This document shows, piece after piece, positions 1 to 11,086 of a stretch of 64,000 bases of DNA. The stretch is from assembly GCA_905221605.1 (NCBI GenBank), contig CAJNDS010002816.1, positions 1-64,000 of the forward strand. Reading direction: 5' to 3'. The first letter of the stretch is position 1, and each line of letters starts with the position of its first letter. Source of the stretch: Symbiodinium natans. Lineage: Eukaryota; Sar; Dinophyceae; Suessiales; Symbiodiniaceae. Made by a program: the position numbers and the translations under genes. The notes under the pieces were generated by a model. That model searched no databases, was not told the DNA's origin, and was given only the letters and a program-made list of their open reading frames with translations.

Positions 1-146
1 CCTTAACGCCACAGGGTTTATAATAACAACGAGGAACCTCCCAGTCCAGGCATCTCACACAAGGCCACGCAACCTTGGCGCTGGCCTGCGCATCGGCACG
101 CATCAGGTCCCTCCAAACCCAAACCCGCGAGGTACGTCGGTAAGGA

Positions 147-164
147 GATGGGAGGGCTCACATC
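147..164. repeat. GG-centred palindrome, imperfect
   Basis: Arms GATGGGAG and CTCACATC flank a central GG, with one mismatch. It is a diverged copy of the palindromes at 1023 and 1679 and lies in the left-end repeat. Confidence 0.6.
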
Positions 165-1022
165 ACATTGGTGCCGAAGTGCAAGGATCTCCATGGTATT
201 GCTACTTTGGTCCAATCAGAGCCTTCAGGTAACATCCACGCGGGCGGGGAGCCCACTTGCCCTGCCGCAGGCCAAGCTCAGACGAGGGTGACCCTCTCGA
301 GTCTCAAGAGGGCCAGGTTGTTCTACAAGTGGGGAATGGCTCCCTGCCAAGTCAGCGGGTGCATAATCTCCACGTAGAAGTGTCCACAGCCAGCGCGCCG
401 AACTGCTAGGTCACCCTGTGCACTCAGTACTCGAGATCGTCGAAGAGGCCGGGAGCACACATGTAGCACCGAGTGCGCAGGTGCGTCGCAAAGGGCGACG
501 TTGCCAGATTCACAAAACCACCATCATGCAGCCACCGATGCGAATACATTCAGCACCAGCCAAGGCCGTTCACGAGAAGGTTCACAAGTCCGCCATCACA
601 GGTGGGGCATAGTCGTGCCTTGGCACGGGACGTTGCAGGTGTCAACCTTCTTGATCCGAAGTATAAAGTTGCCCCATGGTGGTCAGCCAGTGGGGACTTA
701 ACGGCAAGAACAAAGGGTAGGACCAGCCCAGAGCACTCCATGGTGGTCAGCCAGTGGAGCCTCTCCGAGCACAAGGCGCAACGTTCTTTTGACTCACAAG
801 AGTCTCGTCCGACGGCCAAAGCAGGCTTGACTGCTTCGTTCCAATCAGAGCCATCAGGTAAACCCAAGCAGGCGGGGACCCCACCTGCCCCGCAGGAAGC
901 GGGAGAGTCCCCCAGTCGAAACTTCGCACTCAAGGCCAAGCAACTATCTCCTTGGCCGGTGAGGGTTGTTCAATAACCAGAATCAGACCCTCCATGCCCA
1001 AACCGACAGACGTCGGCGAGGA

Positions 1023-1040
1023 GATGTGAGGGCTCACATC
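1023..1040. repeat. GG-centred palindrome, 8-bp arms
   Basis: Perfect arms GATGTGAG and CTCACATC around GG on the plus strand. On the transcribed (minus) strand of the giant element the centre reads CC. The same block recurs at 1679-1696. Confidence 0.8.
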
Positions 1041-1678
1041 ACGCTTGGCCACCTACCGATGGGGAGGTAGTCATGTATGGCTGCTTTGACGCAAGCAGAG
1101 ATATACACCCAAGCAGGCAGGGAACCCCGCAGCAACCCAAGCACAGGCGAGAATGGCTCTCGTGAAGGCCAGGTTGTCCACAGGTGCTCGATGGCACATT
1201 GCCAGGGAAGTGGAAACCTGATCTCCGCGTAGAAGTGTCCACAGCCCAGAAGCAGCATCCCCTAGCTGGTCTCTCCCAATTGGCATGACGCCGTTGTACG
1301 ACAAGGGGGTGTCACCGTCCAGACGAGAGATGGTCAACACTCAAGTCCGAGGGGTTCACACACGGTCGTAGCACATAGAAGCGGGCAACCTGCCCACCTA
1401 GAGGGGGCAGAGGAAAGGAAGATTGGCCGTTTTACCGATGACAAAGCTGGAACATCCAGGCAGGACCGGTCCAGGGTAGTCCGTGGCAGATGGCCAGTGG
1501 AGCAACCACGAAAGAAAGGCCCCCCGTTCCCACAGGCACACCGCGGGGCCGACCCAGAAGGGTGTTCACAGCTGCAAGCTGTAAGCACACAAAAGACAAG
1601 CACGATCCAATCCGTGGCATAGACCACGGCCAAACCAAGAATATCCCGAGGTAGTCTTGCGGCATGTATCGGCGAGGA

Positions 1679-1696
1679 GATGTGAGGGCTCACATC
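1679..1696. repeat. GG-centred palindrome, 8-bp arms (second copy)
   Basis: Same palindrome as at 1023-1040, GATGTGAG / GG / CTCACATC, inside a repeated block. It lies about 80 bp beyond the minus-strand stop at 1778. Confidence 0.8.
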
Positions 1697-1777
1697 ACGC
1701 TAGGCAGCATGCCATGAAAGGACTCAATGGTGCGTTCGCATGGCGTCAGTAGGAGCCCTCAGATGACAGTTTGCTGT

Positions 1778-3786
1778 CTATTGCCAGGAGCCATCCCAGT
1801 CCGGACGCCGGGAGCGATGGCCAGCTGAGGTGGTATGGGAACGCTTCCCTGTCTTTCTATGAGTGGACCTGCCACCTTCGGTCATCTTTTGCTCCTTTGC
1901 ATCTGCGGTACGGCTGGGCATGACCTGCATTGGAGGCAGCTCTTGCTCATCAACCCCCCACTCAGGGATGCCGTCCGGAATGGGGATACGCATGTATCTT
2001 GTCATTGAGGTTTGGGCCGCGAGCCACATCACCCGGACAGCTTCCTGGATTTGCCTGTACTGCACAACACCTTCGTCCTTATACTGAAAGGGGAAGGAGG
2101 TAACTGCAGCACGCAGGGCCGAAGGATCAGGGTCCTTGGGGGTGCCATGACAGTACATCCTAAACCAGAAGCTGTTGAGGCGCTGCTTGGTTGGATGTTT
2201 GGCTCGCATGAGCCCCTTAATGGCAGCCCAATGAGCAGTGGCTGCGTCATACCGCATTTTGGGGACGTTGGGGCCCATGCTTGGTGGGTGTGGTGCTGAT
2301 CCCTTTCCAATGCGCATCAAAGATGACTGGCAGCCGGAAAGGGGCGGAGACATCCACTTCTCGCAAAGCTGCAAGGTCAGTGGTTCGCAGCTCCGAGAAG
2401 CGCCAATCATTCACCTGTGCCTCGGGTTCGTCCTCCGCGTCTGACATGTCATCCATCGGGCAGGGAGAGCCTTCGTTAGTTTCGGAAGAGATGCTGACGA
2501 CCTCCGGCGAGGTTGCTGCAGCGTTCGCTTCCACAGGCGCAGCACAGGGCGAGGAGAGCAAGCACTCTAGGGGCAACACTCGCCGTAGAAAAACAGCCAT
2601 TCTGTGAGAAGTGTCAGGCCATTCCAAGTTAAAAACTGACCAAAAATGTTCAATGTTTTGGTTGGCCACCGAGGCCGCAAGAGCAAGCCGGATGGCGTCA
2701 AGGAAATGGGCAGGGGGGAGGTCCGGCCTAAATTCTTGATAGTGCCTTTGCCCAAGTGTCTGTGTGCCCTGCAGCGTGATGCCTAGGAACGTATTCAGGC
2801 TGGGCTGGGCAAGCCTGGCCGTTTCCACGTCCGTGTGCTTAGCAGCTGCGGCACATGCCTGCAAGGCTTCTTGGGAGGCTTGGCCAGTGACTTGTGGCAG
2901 TCCACTGTGCGCGTCCATCACATATTTGGTAGTAGGGCACGTGGGACACCGATAAGCGCGGCCAGCCAAGAAGGCCAATGGCTGCAGGCGGCACATTGAT
3001 CTGCAGGTCAGTAATTTTATTGTCAGATTCAGGAAAACCAATAACAATGGGCAGCCCTGCCGTACGCTCCAGGGGACCTTTTTGGTGGGACTCGAATGCG
3101 AGCAGAAGTGCACCCAGCCAATAATCTGGGTCAGCGTAGCTGAGCATTGCAGGAAAACTGGCATTGATGACACTCGGCAAGTCCGACACCGCAGAGAAAA
3201 GATCCGCGATGTACTGCGCTGTGGTAAGAAAGCCATACCCCACCAGGGACTCCGAAAGCCTTGCTTTGTCCAGCTGCGGGACCGGGCAATCCAACATTTC
3301 AGCAAGGTCGAAATGCTGCAATGCCCCCGACAATCTAAGGCACTGCGTGATGATAGGGTCATAAACCTTCAAATACGCTGCCGGAAACGTTTCAGGCAGA
3401 TGCAGTAGCGTGTCAGCGATTCCGATCAGCATCTCCGAGTCTTGCAGCTGGTTCGGTATGCCGTTCAAAAACACCTCATAGGCCCTATATGCCCGAAGCT
3501 GCTGGCAGTGTGTTGTGAGGTGTTGCGAGTCACGCAGGTTCATGTAGGGCCGAGGTTTGACATTCTTACCAAAGTGATGTCCCGCTGCAAGTGCGCGCCA
3601 CATGAGATCACAGACCGAGACTGTGTTGCTCTGCATGATGGGTGCGCAGGCTGGGGCGCTGGGATCGCGGGTGCCGCTGGGCTCGCTAGGCCCTCGAGGC
3701 TTGGCTTTTGGTGGTTCCAGCTGCTGAGAGCCGTCTTTGTCCAAAGCGAGAGGCCGACTTTCCTTGCGAGCTTGGACAGCGGGCAC
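1778..3786 (-). pseudogene. C-terminal part of the giant helicase polyprotein, three frames
   Basis: This continues the protein that starts at 11030. The helicase frame gives way near 3780 to a second frame (to about 2975), a third (to about 2300) and a fourth that stops at 1778. The joined product adds roughly 650 residues. At its start is a Pro/Ala-rich linker, then a helical stretch rich in Leu and Ala (about 3560-3050), then a possible zinc site YRCPTCPTTKY (about 2940), an acidic Ser/Glu-rich stretch (about 2480-2420) and a basic C-terminus. The frame changes occur where one reading loses and another gains ordered sequence, which indicates single indels. I recognise no family. The indels could be decay or assembly error. 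Confidence 0.55.
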
Positions 3787-6700
3787 AGGCCTGGCGGGAT
3801 GGGCGTCAGGCCAGGGGGAGGCATAGGGAGATCCGATTTTGGTTCCGTCAGGCCAAGTGAGTCCGTGGGAGACTTAGCGCAAGGGGGCTGTGACGCCTCA
3901 ACCGTCCTAATCCCATCCGGAGATGCTGTGTGCGTGGGCCGTGTCCGGGGGCTGGGTGGACGTCGTACGCCAGGCGGCGGGTCCCTAATGTTGCCGCCAC
4001 TACGGGGTGGACACGAGGCGGCGCTACCCCCTCCGATCCTGTGATCAACTTCACTAGAGGGAGTCGTCACACAAGCATCCAGAGCAATAGGACTCGCGGC
4101 CGGCACAACCGCATGCTCTTTCGTTGCAGGCTCCTTCGTCAGTGGTCCTCTCTCCCGCGTTGGGGTGCCGCAAGGGGTTCGGGAAACGTTCCGTCTAGCT
4201 GGCGGAGGCGGGCTGACAGCTGCCGCAATGGAGCCCCTCGCGGCCCGAGGCTGGAGCCATGGTGTACCCCACCGCTCGCCATGGCGCGCGTTTGTGGTAG
4301 CCTCGCCTTGGGCTGGCGACTGCTGCGGCGTAGGAACCTCGACTGCAGTAGCAACTACCACGTCGGGACTGTTACTACCCGCGGGCACAGGGCTGTTTCC
4401 CGGAGAGTCCACATCAATCGCAGTTTCGGAGGCCGCCTTACCCGTACGAACAGGCAGGAGGTGAAGACCACGGGGGGCTCGCAGTATGCCGGCCTTGTGT
4501 TCGAAAGCCGGGTCAGCGCGTTGAGCCGATCCCCGCTTGGGCGGCATCCTAATGCTGGTGTCCCCTAGCAAGCAGGTGAGGTACTGGGCGACCCCATCTC
4601 CTTCCCTCACCGGCTGGAAGGGGACACAATACACAGCATTGGGCAGGGGCTCCAGGACGAAGCCGCGCGTTTGCAGACTAACAATGGTGCCCGAGTAGGA
4701 GTTGGAGGTGAAAGAGGGACTCCCCCATCCTTCTTGCTGAAGTGTGCGGTAAAACACCTCCCGCTTATCTCCCCAGGTGGCCTTCAAAGCCCACGCTTGA
4801 TGCAGGGGTGGTGTTCCAAAGAGGTCCAGCCCAACTTTGCGTTCCGCAGGCAGCACGATGCTGGCTACTGTCCGTTCTCGGAAGGCTTGCTTGTGTAATG
4901 CCGTTGCAATGCCAGGGCCATCCATGCTCCACAAGCTGGTGGCTCGGGCAAACCCTGCCTCGCTACTAAACAGGAATCCAGAAGCCCGACATGTCACAAA
5001 GACACATATCCCAAATGTGGGGCCAGTGGAGCAGGCCGTGGTGATAGCGCCGAAGAAGCGTTTAAGGGACCCTATGCGATTCATGAGGAAGGTCCGAAAC
5101 GTCACAAGGCTCCAAGTGTTGGGCGCGCCAGTCAGCGGGAAGTCTTCCGCGGTTTGGCAGGCTTCAAGTAGGCTCATATCGTCATCGCCCAGTGGGTCTG
5201 CGGGGAGACTCAACTGCAGCATAAACTTCATTTGGGTAACAATCCTGGCATACTGAGAGACCATCCCGATAGGGGAGTCAGGATAGACCTGGTGCCCAAA
5301 AGTGAGCACAATGTCCGCCAGGACCATGCTGAGGTCGTAGCTTCTGCCTATTTTGGTTTGGGTCTCATCCTGATCTTGCACCCGTACCCATCGACACGTT
5401 TCCATCCACCTGCCTGCAAGGCTACGCAGTGGCCGCCCGAGCAGGTGCTGCATCGTGGGACCTGGTGGCATACGTAGCCGAGGGACCCTGCCTATCAGCT
5501 CGAAGCGGCACGCCTCCGAGTACCGACATGCGTATAGAATGGCAGCAATCTCAGGAGGGAGGCGCATGGATGAACAGAGCGAGAGGTTGACAGCCGGTCC
5601 GACAATGGCCTTCAGCCCGGCGGCCTGCATGACTGTCTCGGCTTGCTTCGGTTTGACGATGCTTATACAGAGAATCGATTCCAGCATCGAGACCGCTGAG
5701 AACAATACCTCAGACGCTCCAGAGGAACGGTGGGGCTTGCCCCAAGAGGGCATCTCGCCTTGTCCCTTTTTCCACGGGCCGGAACTTTGGGCCGTTTGCC
5801 GCAAAAGGGCCGCAGGCAAGGTGGCTGGCGTGTGGAGGTCGGCAGGGACCGCATTGAGGCCACAAATCTTTTGCTCCAACAACTCCGTGACGAAGTGGTA
5901 ATTGGGTCGCGATCCTCCAGCGGGCTGTCTGTGGTCGCCAATCATGACATCAAGTGCATGCTTGATGTGCGCCAGAATGGTGTTGGAACCAGGCGTGCCC
6001 AATTGCTGGGCTTCATCTCGGAGGAGCAACTCAACATCCTTTAGACGGTTAATGAGCTGCGAGTAGGGAAAGCTAAGCCTTGCCACAATCGTACCATGTG
6101 TCGTGGCTACAAGTAGCCCCCGGTACAAATCGTGCACATCAAAAGGGAGCTTATGTGTGTCCTTCTCCTTGTTACCCGGTATGCGAACGATGCGGCTGCG
6201 AACAAATTCATTGCTAGCAGTCGTGAGCCTATCAACCGCTTCGACATAGGCCCGAACCGATTCATTGCCATGAGCGGTGTACAGGGTGAGCCGGCTCGTC
6301 AGGCACGCAAGGAGTACTCCTGGAAACGCGCAGGATCGTGCCTTCCCGCTGCCGGGCGCACCCGTTATGAATACAGAAGTACGATTAGCGGCCAGGCCGT
6401 ACGAGCACGCTCCCAGCAGCGCTGCCAGGTGTCCGTCCGCCCCCCAAAAGGTATCACAGAGGCACGTAAGGAAGGCGGGACCAACCGCGAGCGCAAAGAT
6501 GCTGGCTCGAGTCCTCGGATCGTGCTCGTTGCTCAACGAGTCATGGGACAGGCGTAGACACTCCGCATGCCACAGCGCAGGAGTCCGGGCGTCCTCTTGG
6601 CCGGGCAGCGGAGAGTCAGGCAGCGTAGCTAACACGCCACTCAGCAGCGTCGGCGTCCATTCTTTGCGATAGGATTGTTCCTCCGCAAGCCAAAGGTTGA

Positions 6701-9700
6701 GGAAGCTTTGCAAGGGGTTGGAAGCCCCCGGACCCGCAGTAAGCGATGCCTGCGCAGCTTGCGTTTCGTGCTTGCCTCTGAAGACTTGGCAGACCTCCGG
6801 GTGAATGAGCTGTGCCCATGTGTCGTGCCAGTTCCCTCTCACCACTAGCCCGATAAGGAGGACAAGCACTAAATCTGTGAGAAAGCCCGGCAACCACTGT
6901 GGCTGCCGGATGGCATCAAGAGGCGAGTCTTCTAGCGGAACGCCCAATGCAACATGCTGCCTTTGCCTAGGCATGTGTAACAGAGCATCCCAAAGCGGGG
7001 TAGAGGCTCCTCCGGGCAGAACCTCAAGCTGGCTGACTCTCGGCAGTGAGGGTCGTTGCGCGAATTGGTTGTGCTGTTCATCAGTCAAGAGCAGGGCAAT
7101 GGTTATATTGACTGGCTGCATGGCCTTACTTTCTCCAGGGCCGGTGAAAAGCTTCTTCGGGGCAAGGAGCTCTATAAACATGCCTGGGTAGGCCACATCC
7201 CCCTTGTCTTCTCTCAAGGTAACCAGCAAAGCAGTGCCCTTGGCCGGCACTTTACCAGCGACAGCAAACCACTTTTTAGCCCAGTCAGGGACATCCGCCA
7301 ACTCCGGTGTAAGGAGCATGACCGATGCCCTTGGGTAAACTCGATGGAGAAGGCAGATTGGCCATGTATGCGTGCCGGGCTTTATCGCCACAGGGGTGGC
7401 GGCCCGCTTGACCGCAGCTTGCTCTGGGTAGTGATACTGTTCCGAGGGCTCCTCCTCGATTTCTGCTTCCGAGGCCATGGCTAAAAACTGATAACCCAGC
7501 ATGTCAACCAGGCGCTCTAACGACAGGTGGGGGAGCCACATACCCAAAACTAGTTTCATCGTGGGACCAAGTTCATGATACGGGGGCGGCAAATCAGCCA
7601 GATGCGGCTTGGCATCCGTCAGGAGGACTTGGGTACAGTCAGCACGGAGACTTGCAATGCTCCGGTTCTCAGCGGAAGGTATCCGGAGAAAAGCCTCCAT
7701 ATCGGGGCGTTTGATTTGCCGTCCCAGCACGGAGTTGATGAAAGTTTTAGACTTATCCGAAAGCTGGACAGAGCCACACGCAACCCCCATCAAACCTGCT
7801 CGCACTGTGCGATCCATCCGGGGGTCGGCCAAGCCGCAAATCTTTTTAGTCAATTCCTTATGCGCATAATCCCCCGGCGTGAGCTGGAATAGCTCTTCAC
7901 TGTGGACAAAGTGACCATAAGAGTGTCCACCACTGCCAAGTGACTCAGGTCCAGTGAAGTAGTAGAGACGCGCTCCCGCGCCAATCGCTTGCGTCCTTGC
8001 TGCCTGGCTGGGCCGGAAGATACAAAGCTGGTCGCTCTCATGATGGACAAGACTAACAGCGTGCCGCAATTCCGAACCCAGGATATATTGCAGCATGGCC
8101 CGTGGCATGGCAACGCCGCCCAAACGTGCCTTGATGTGGACAAAATCGCCCTTGCAGTCAGGAAGCTTTTGGCGCTCATGCCAAGCGATAGCCACAGCAG
8201 CGCCCGTATACGACCCAGCAGAGAAACCCGTAACGCACAGTTTGCACTCGCCAGCTCTACCCGCGGCGAGGCCCACATGCAGAGCGGTCAGCGCAGCAGT
8301 ATGTGGCATGTGCAAGTGAGCCAGGGCAGGGCACATTGTCAGGGAGGCTTCTACCGAGCTGATTCTAGCACGAACCGCCGCTGGCAGACCGCATCCTTCG
8401 ACCTGAGGGTACAGAGCACGTGCCCATAGCTGGGCGGCTTGGGGCAGGAGCAACAATGCATGTGCGGCATTACCGCTGGTCGAAAGCAACAACGGGCGTT
8501 GTGTGTCCTCATATCGGACCTTTTTGCCCTGGTTGTCCCGGACTGTTTCCATTTCTAAGCCAGTGAGTGCATAGGAATTGGCTGTGTGAATGATGCTACC
8601 CGACACAGTGGGGGGCGTATTCTCGGCCTTCCCATTCATCCCGCTAATGAAGAGCGACCGACATTCCCCTGAGGGGGTTAGGTGAGGCTTTGGAGGCGGG
8701 TACTGGTAGGCAGGAAAGGCAAAGGCTGCCAGGGCTTGTTGCACACGCATGGCTAGTCCATCATCCCAGTATTGACTGAGGCCCAACGGCGTGACCTTTA
8801 TGTCTGCGGCGAAGAGAGGCCACGGCAGATCCGCCTGGGCCAGCCAAGCATGCGCAGCGGCAGCAAGAAGAGCAAGCGGCCCAGTTGGGGTATTGGGTCG
8901 ACTGCGCCATTTCGGGGTGGCCCTGCAGGAAGATAGGGCATCTTTCTTCCAAAACAGGAGGACCCCAGGGAAGAGCTGGAGCCGCACTGGTCCACTGCCC
9001 TTTTTCCCAACAGAGGCCCACAGAGGGACGGTGTCCCCGTTGCCCCAGACCGACTCGGGTAGAGTAGGCAGCCGTACCACACTCCCCCACTGCGGCAAGA
9101 TGTTTTTGCCTTTGGCACCATATCCATGCACAAAAGGAGGGGGAACCTCGGCGTATCGGTTCGCCATGAATAAGTCAGGACCAGGTAGGATTGCCAAACG
9201 GGAGTGCAAGCCGCCGTAACCCATGAGCAAGGGAAGAAATCCCTGCTCATATGGGCCTTGTCCCCATGTTTTGACCCCTCTGACCTGCCTGACTGGGGAG
9301 GCGCCAAACTGGATGTCTGGCTCTGGCCGGCCAGCAGTAAGGTCGGCCGTTTTCCACGCAACCTCATGTATGTATCTTCCTAAAAGTGCCCACGCAAACA
9401 CAAAGTCAGAGTGCTTGTGAGCAGTGGTTCCGGCAAGAGGGGTGTTGCGTAGACATTGCCGATAATGGATCTGGTCCAACGGCACCTGCTCATGCATACC
9501 AGGCAATGGAGTGGGCACTTCACTGGGCATGATGACTAGCTGCAGGGCTCGGCTCAACGCAGTACCAATTGAGGTCACCGCACTAGCGACGTTGCCAGGG
9601 ATGCAGAAGCGAGGGGGCCGGGGATGTTTGCCGTCCGGAGCATTCGGGTAGAAGAGGACCAATCCCCCATTTGCTTCGAGCTGGTCCTCGGACGCACAAA

Positions 9701-11030
9701 CCATGCCAATTGAGTTTGGCGATCGGGCCCCACACGGTATGGACCCGTCCGGCGAGCAACTCCACGGCGAGGCTGGAAGCGAGCCACAGGGCTGTGTCTC
9801 GTCCGTCTCGACTTCCATGCTGCCCAGTGACTCCGTCGAGAGGGTATTGGGCAGTAGATCGAGGACTGCAAACCTTCGCAGCTCTTCTGCTTCCCACCTG
9901 GCAGTGAACAAGGTGTCATGGTCAAGCAACATCAAGACCACCCCTGGCGCAAGGACTCTGAGGACTGCCAGAATTTCGGGCCCCGCCCACGTAAAGTGCA
10001 CAGAAGCTAGCCCCGCTTCCTTGGTGTTAACCAAGATGGGAAACCACCTCTCCTTAAACGGGCCTTCCCACTGCATGCGTGCTACCAAATGCCGGACAAA
10101 GTAGGGGAAGTGCGGAATAGACAAGAAGCAGCGACTATCCGTGACCAAGAGCAGGACATGGGCTCCTGCGGACTCAGCAGCCCGGAGCTGTGGAAGTAGG
10201 CAGCCGAGTAATGCATTGTAGTCAATCTCTGGGTGGAGACCTTGCGGCTCAGGCGGTTCGCCGGAAATGGCTCCCGAGGCCAGTTTCAATGGCAGTACGC
10301 CGCTAGGGGTGGGCTCAGGGAAATTCTGATTACTTTCTAGTGCCTGCACCACATCCTCAGGCTCCTGAGGCCGCGGCGCATGGTCAGCACTGAGAGTGCG
10401 AAGCTGGCATATAGCCTGCATTGCGGTCGCCGCAAGGACCTGTGGACCTGGGTGGCTAGGGACCTGCCAAGGTGGCAGGTCGGCTGCAACTGGCGCGGGA
10501 GGTGGCCTCCCATGTGGAATTCGCGGCTCGATCCTACTGACCTCACCCACTGGGTATTCTCCAACACGTGGAGGAATCGGCGGTATGGGAGGGCGAGGAC
10601 TATTATCCGGCCAGCAGACCCTAGGTGGATTAGGTGATGGAGTTTGCCAGGGCCCGGGAGACAGGGCTGTCTCCCTACCCGCTCCTTGTTCGGTGACAAC
10701 ACTCGCCCAAGGGGGAAGGTCTATCGTGTCACCAGGCAAAGCACTGTGCGTGGACACCGCTCGCCCCATGAGGGCACTGCTATGCGGCATGATGCCGATG
10801 CCTGGCCTCCATGCATGCAGGAGAAAACAGCGAACCGTGGGTTGCCGGGCGAAGCAGACGGCGTTGCTGTTTCTCAAAAAGGCAGAATGGTCCAGACACA
10901 ACAAGGGTTGTATTTCCGGCGGAAAGCATCGGCACCAACCGGCAGCATCGAGTTCGTGAGGCAGGATGACGCCGGCTTGCATCTGCCTGGTCATTGCGAT
11001 CGTGACATTACAGGAATGCCGCATGGCCAT
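3540..11030 (-). CDS. Giant protein with GxSxG hydrolase-like motif and Upf1-like SF1 helicase
   Basis: A frame of about 2,500 residues. The first ATG is at 11030, although the frame is open to 11078. The N-terminal 250 residues are Pro-rich. A VLMLLDHDTLF stretch near residue 350 is reminiscent of an acidic DxD motif but is not diagnostic. Near residue 937 the sequence VTGFSAGSYTG fits an alpha/beta-hydrolase nucleophile elbow, with a His-rich GGHSYGHFVHSEE about 100 residues later. An SF1 helicase follows: Walker A GAPGSGK (about residue 1558), DEAQQ (about 1673), GDHRQ (about 1695) and SSMRLPPEI (about 1820), as in Upf1-like enzymes. The last 300 residues are low-complexity and proline-rich before the frame breaks near 3780. 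Seen: the motifs. Inferred: RNA or DNA unwinding for element replication, and possible hydrolase activity. Confidence 0.75.
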   Translation of the reverse strand: MAMRHSCNVTIAMTRQMQAGVILPHELDAAGWCRCFPPEIQPLLCLDHSAFLRNSNAVCFARQPTVRCFLLHAWRPGIGIMPHSSALMGRAVSTHSALPGDTIDLPPWASVVTEQGAGRETALSPGPWQTPSPNPPRVCWPDNSPRPPIPPIPPRVGEYPVGEVSRIEPRIPHGRPPPAPVAADLPPWQVPSHPGPQVLAATAMQAICQLRTLSADHAPRPQEPEDVVQALESNQNFPEPTPSGVLPLKLASGAISGEPPEPQGLHPEIDYNALLGCLLPQLRAAESAGAHVLLLVTDSRCFLSIPHFPYFVRHLVARMQWEGPFKERWFPILVNTKEAGLASVHFTWAGPEILAVLRVLAPGVVLMLLDHDTLFTARWEAEELRRFAVLDLLPNTLSTESLGSMEVETDETQPCGSLPASPWSCSPDGSIPCGARSPNSIGMVCASEDQLEANGGLVLFYPNAPDGKHPRPPRFCIPGNVASAVTSIGTALSRALQLVIMPSEVPTPLPGMHEQVPLDQIHYRQCLRNTPLAGTTAHKHSDFVFAWALLGRYIHEVAWKTADLTAGRPEPDIQFGASPVRQVRGVKTWGQGPYEQGFLPLLMGYGGLHSRLAILPGPDLFMANRYAEVPPPFVHGYGAKGKNILPQWGSVVRLPTLPESVWGNGDTVPLWASVGKKGSGPVRLQLFPGVLLFWKKDALSSCRATPKWRSRPNTPTGPLALLAAAAHAWLAQADLPWPLFAADIKVTPLGLSQYWDDGLAMRVQQALAAFAFPAYQYPPPKPHLTPSGECRSLFISGMNGKAENTPPTVSGSIIHTANSYALTGLEMETVRDNQGKKVRYEDTQRPLLLSTSGNAAHALLLLPQAAQLWARALYPQVEGCGLPAAVRARISSVEASLTMCPALAHLHMPHTAALTALHVGLAAGRAGECKLCVTGFSAGSYTGAAVAIAWHERQKLPDCKGDFVHIKARLGGVAMPRAMLQYILGSELRHAVSLVHHESDQLCIFRPSQAARTQAIGAGARLYYFTGPESLGSGGHSYGHFVHSEELFQLTPGDYAHKELTKKICGLADPRMDRTVRAGLMGVACGSVQLSDKSKTFINSVLGRQIKRPDMEAFLRIPSAENRSIASLRADCTQVLLTDAKPHLADLPPPYHELGPTMKLVLGMWLPHLSLERLVDMLGYQFLAMASEAEIEEEPSEQYHYPEQAAVKRAATPVAIKPGTHTWPICLLHRVYPRASVMLLTPELADVPDWAKKWFAVAGKVPAKGTALLVTLREDKGDVAYPGMFIELLAPKKLFTGPGESKAMQPVNITIALLLTDEQHNQFAQRPSLPRVSQLEVLPGGASTPLWDALLHMPRQRQHVALGVPLEDSPLDAIRQPQWLPGFLTDLVLVLLIGLVVRGNWHDTWAQLIHPEVCQVFRGKHETQAAQASLTAGPGASNPLQSFLNLWLAEEQSYRKEWTPTLLSGVLATLPDSPLPGQEDARTPALWHAECLRLSHDSLSNEHDPRTRASIFALAVGPAFLTCLCDTFWGADGHLAALLGACSYGLAANRTSVFITGAPGSGKARSCAFPGVLLACLTSRLTLYTAHGNESVRAYVEAVDRLTTASNEFVRSRIVRIPGNKEKDTHKLPFDVHDLYRGLLVATTHGTIVARLSFPYSQLINRLKDVELLLRDEAQQLGTPGSNTILAHIKHALDVMIGDHRQPAGGSRPNYHFVTELLEQKICGLNAVPADLHTPATLPAALLRQTAQSSGPWKKGQGEMPSWGKPHRSSGASEVLFSAVSMLESILCISIVKPKQAETVMQAAGLKAIVGPAVNLSLCSSMRLPPEIAAILYACRYSEACRFELIGRVPRLRMPPGPTMQHLLGRPLRSLAGRWMETCRWVRVQDQDETQTKIGRSYDLSMVLADIVLTFGHQVYPDSPIGMVSQYARIVTQMKFMLQLSLPADPLGDDDMSLLEACQTAEDFPLTGAPNTWSLVTFRTFLMNRIGSLKRFFGAITTACSTGPTFGICVFVTCRASGFLFSSEAGFARATSLWSMDGPGIATALHKQAFRERTVASIVLPAERKVGLDLFGTPPLHQAWALKATWGDKREVFYRTLQQEGWGSPSFTSNSYSGTIVSLQTRGFVLEPLPNAVYCVPFQPVREGDGVAQYLTCLLGDTSIRMPPKRGSAQRADPAFEHKAGILRAPRGLHLLPVRTGKAASETAIDVDSPGNSPVPAGSNSPDVVVATAVEVPTPQQSPAQGEATTNARHGERWGTPWLQPRAARGSIAAAVSPPPPARRNVSRTPCGTPTRERGPLTKEPATKEHAVVPAASPIALDACVTTPSSEVDHRIGGGSAASCPPRSGGNIRDPPPGVRRPPSPRTRPTHTASPDGIRTVEASQPPCAKSPTDSLGLTEPKSDLPMPPPGLTPIPPGLCPLSKLARKVGLSLWTKTALSSWNHQKPSLEGLASPAAPAIPAPQPAHPSCRATQSRSVISCGAHLQRDITLVRMSNLGPT
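7386..7401. repeat. Small hairpin inside the helicase-protein ORF
   Basis: CGCCAC and GTGGCG arms surround an AGGG loop. It is unlike the GG-centred family in loop length and may be chance. Confidence 0.3.
8489..8502. repeat. GG-centred palindrome, 6-bp arms, within coding sequence
   Basis: ACAACG / GG / CGTTGT lies inside the giant helicase ORF and keeps its frame open. With only six base pairs it could be chance. It is listed because it fits the family seen elsewhere in this element. Confidence 0.45.
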
Positions 11031-11086
11031 GGATAACGACCGATGTACTAGGCCGCCGTTTGTTCCGTATTCGCACAAGGTCAGCG

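Larger units (their letters stand above)
1..1777. repeat. Diverged direct repeats beyond the 3' end of the giant element
   Basis: No convincing gene is seen here. Blocks recur at about 0.66-0.87 kb spacing. A segment of the form TCGGCGAGGAGATGTGAGGG lies near 137 (diverged), 1012 and 1671. An AGAAGTGTCCACAGCC block lies near 378 and 1229, and a CCAATCAGAGCC(T/A)TCAGGTAA block near 209 and 840. ATGGTGGTCAGCCAGTGG is duplicated at about 676 and 740. Short frames exist on both strands but none carries a recognisable domain. The stretch directly follows the minus-strand stop codon at 1778, so it may be the 3' untranslated tail of the giant element or a separate repeat array. The window edge cuts it. 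Confidence 0.6.

Noticed and set aside
473-976. Open plus-strand frame of 167 codons in the left repeats
   Set aside because: Low-complexity, no domain, opposite to all nearby coding, and the repeats in it are not phase-conserved.
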